Origin: Thamnaconus septentrionalis
Taxonomy: Eukaryota > Chordata > Actinopteri > Tetraodontiformes > Monacanthidae
DNA: 64,000 bases
NCBI GenBank assembly: GCA_009823395.1
Contig: CM020511.1
Coordinates: forward strand, 18,134,001-18,198,000
Direction of reading: 5' to 3'
Positions 63,958 through 64,000 of this stretch are shown piece by piece (the first letter of the stretch is position 1; every line of letters starts with the position of its first letter). Below the pieces are notes generated by a model. It saw nothing but the letters and a program-made list of their open reading frames with translations, ran no database searches and was not told where the DNA came from. The translations under genes and the position numbers were made by a program.

Positions 63958-64000
63958 TAGAAGAAGAAGAAGAAGAAGAAGCCTTTATTAATCCCACATT
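63958..64000 (-). mobile_element. retroelement 3' tail at window end
   Basis: GAA repeats followed by CCTTTATTAATCCCACATT, which on the minus strand reads as a GGGATTAATAAAGG tail with TTC repeats, typical of teleost non-LTR elements. It is cut off by the window end. Confidence 0.45.

Overview
The window is nuclear DNA from a teleost fish. Spliced, intron-rich genes, dense CA/GT microsatellites, hAT and other DNA-transposon remnants and tRNA-derived SINEs all point that way. The recognisable genes are pbxip1, two S100 genes, chrnb2, she and cgn. Their human counterparts lie together in 1q21-q22, so this looks like a conserved vertebrate block. I recognised the genes by protein family, and exon limits come from splice sites and reading phase worked out by hand. 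No database search was run.

Layout. (1) 1-4067, plus strand: the 3' part of pbxip1, with coiled-coil exons and a large Lys/Glu/Trp-rich terminal exon; the 5' part is outside the window. (2) 4068-14600: transposon-rich sequence holding a decayed copy of part of the pbxip1 terminal exon. (3) 14604-15044 and 17616-18037, plus strand: two small two-coding-exon S100 genes, the second S100A1-like with a clear TATA promoter and poly(A) signal. (4) 21473-38399, minus strand: a complete six-exon nicotinic receptor beta-2 gene (chrnb2), with one apparent extra base in the M3-M4 loop. (5) 43729-49352, minus strand: a complete six-exon SH2 adaptor gene (she) with a 17-glutamine run. (6) 50400-64000, plus strand: cingulin (cgn), with a likely non-coding first exon, 15 coding exons seen and the C-terminal end outside the window.

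The genes do not form one pathway. Pbxip1 is a microtubule- and nuclear-receptor-linked adaptor, S100 proteins are calcium sensors, chrnb2 is a neuronal ion-channel subunit, she is a phosphotyrosine adaptor and cingulin is a tight-junction plaque protein. S100a1 and chrnb2 are convergent; she and cgn are divergent around 49.4-50.7 kb.

The most unusual points are these: a transposon ending 12 bp before a pbxip1 exon, so it must supply the branch site; an exact 39-bp copy of chrnb2 coding sequence in that gene's own intron; a fragment duplication of the pbxip1 terminal exon; a single-base frame break in chrnb2; and a long imperfect hairpin in a chrnb2 intron. I found no clear novel multi-gene system.
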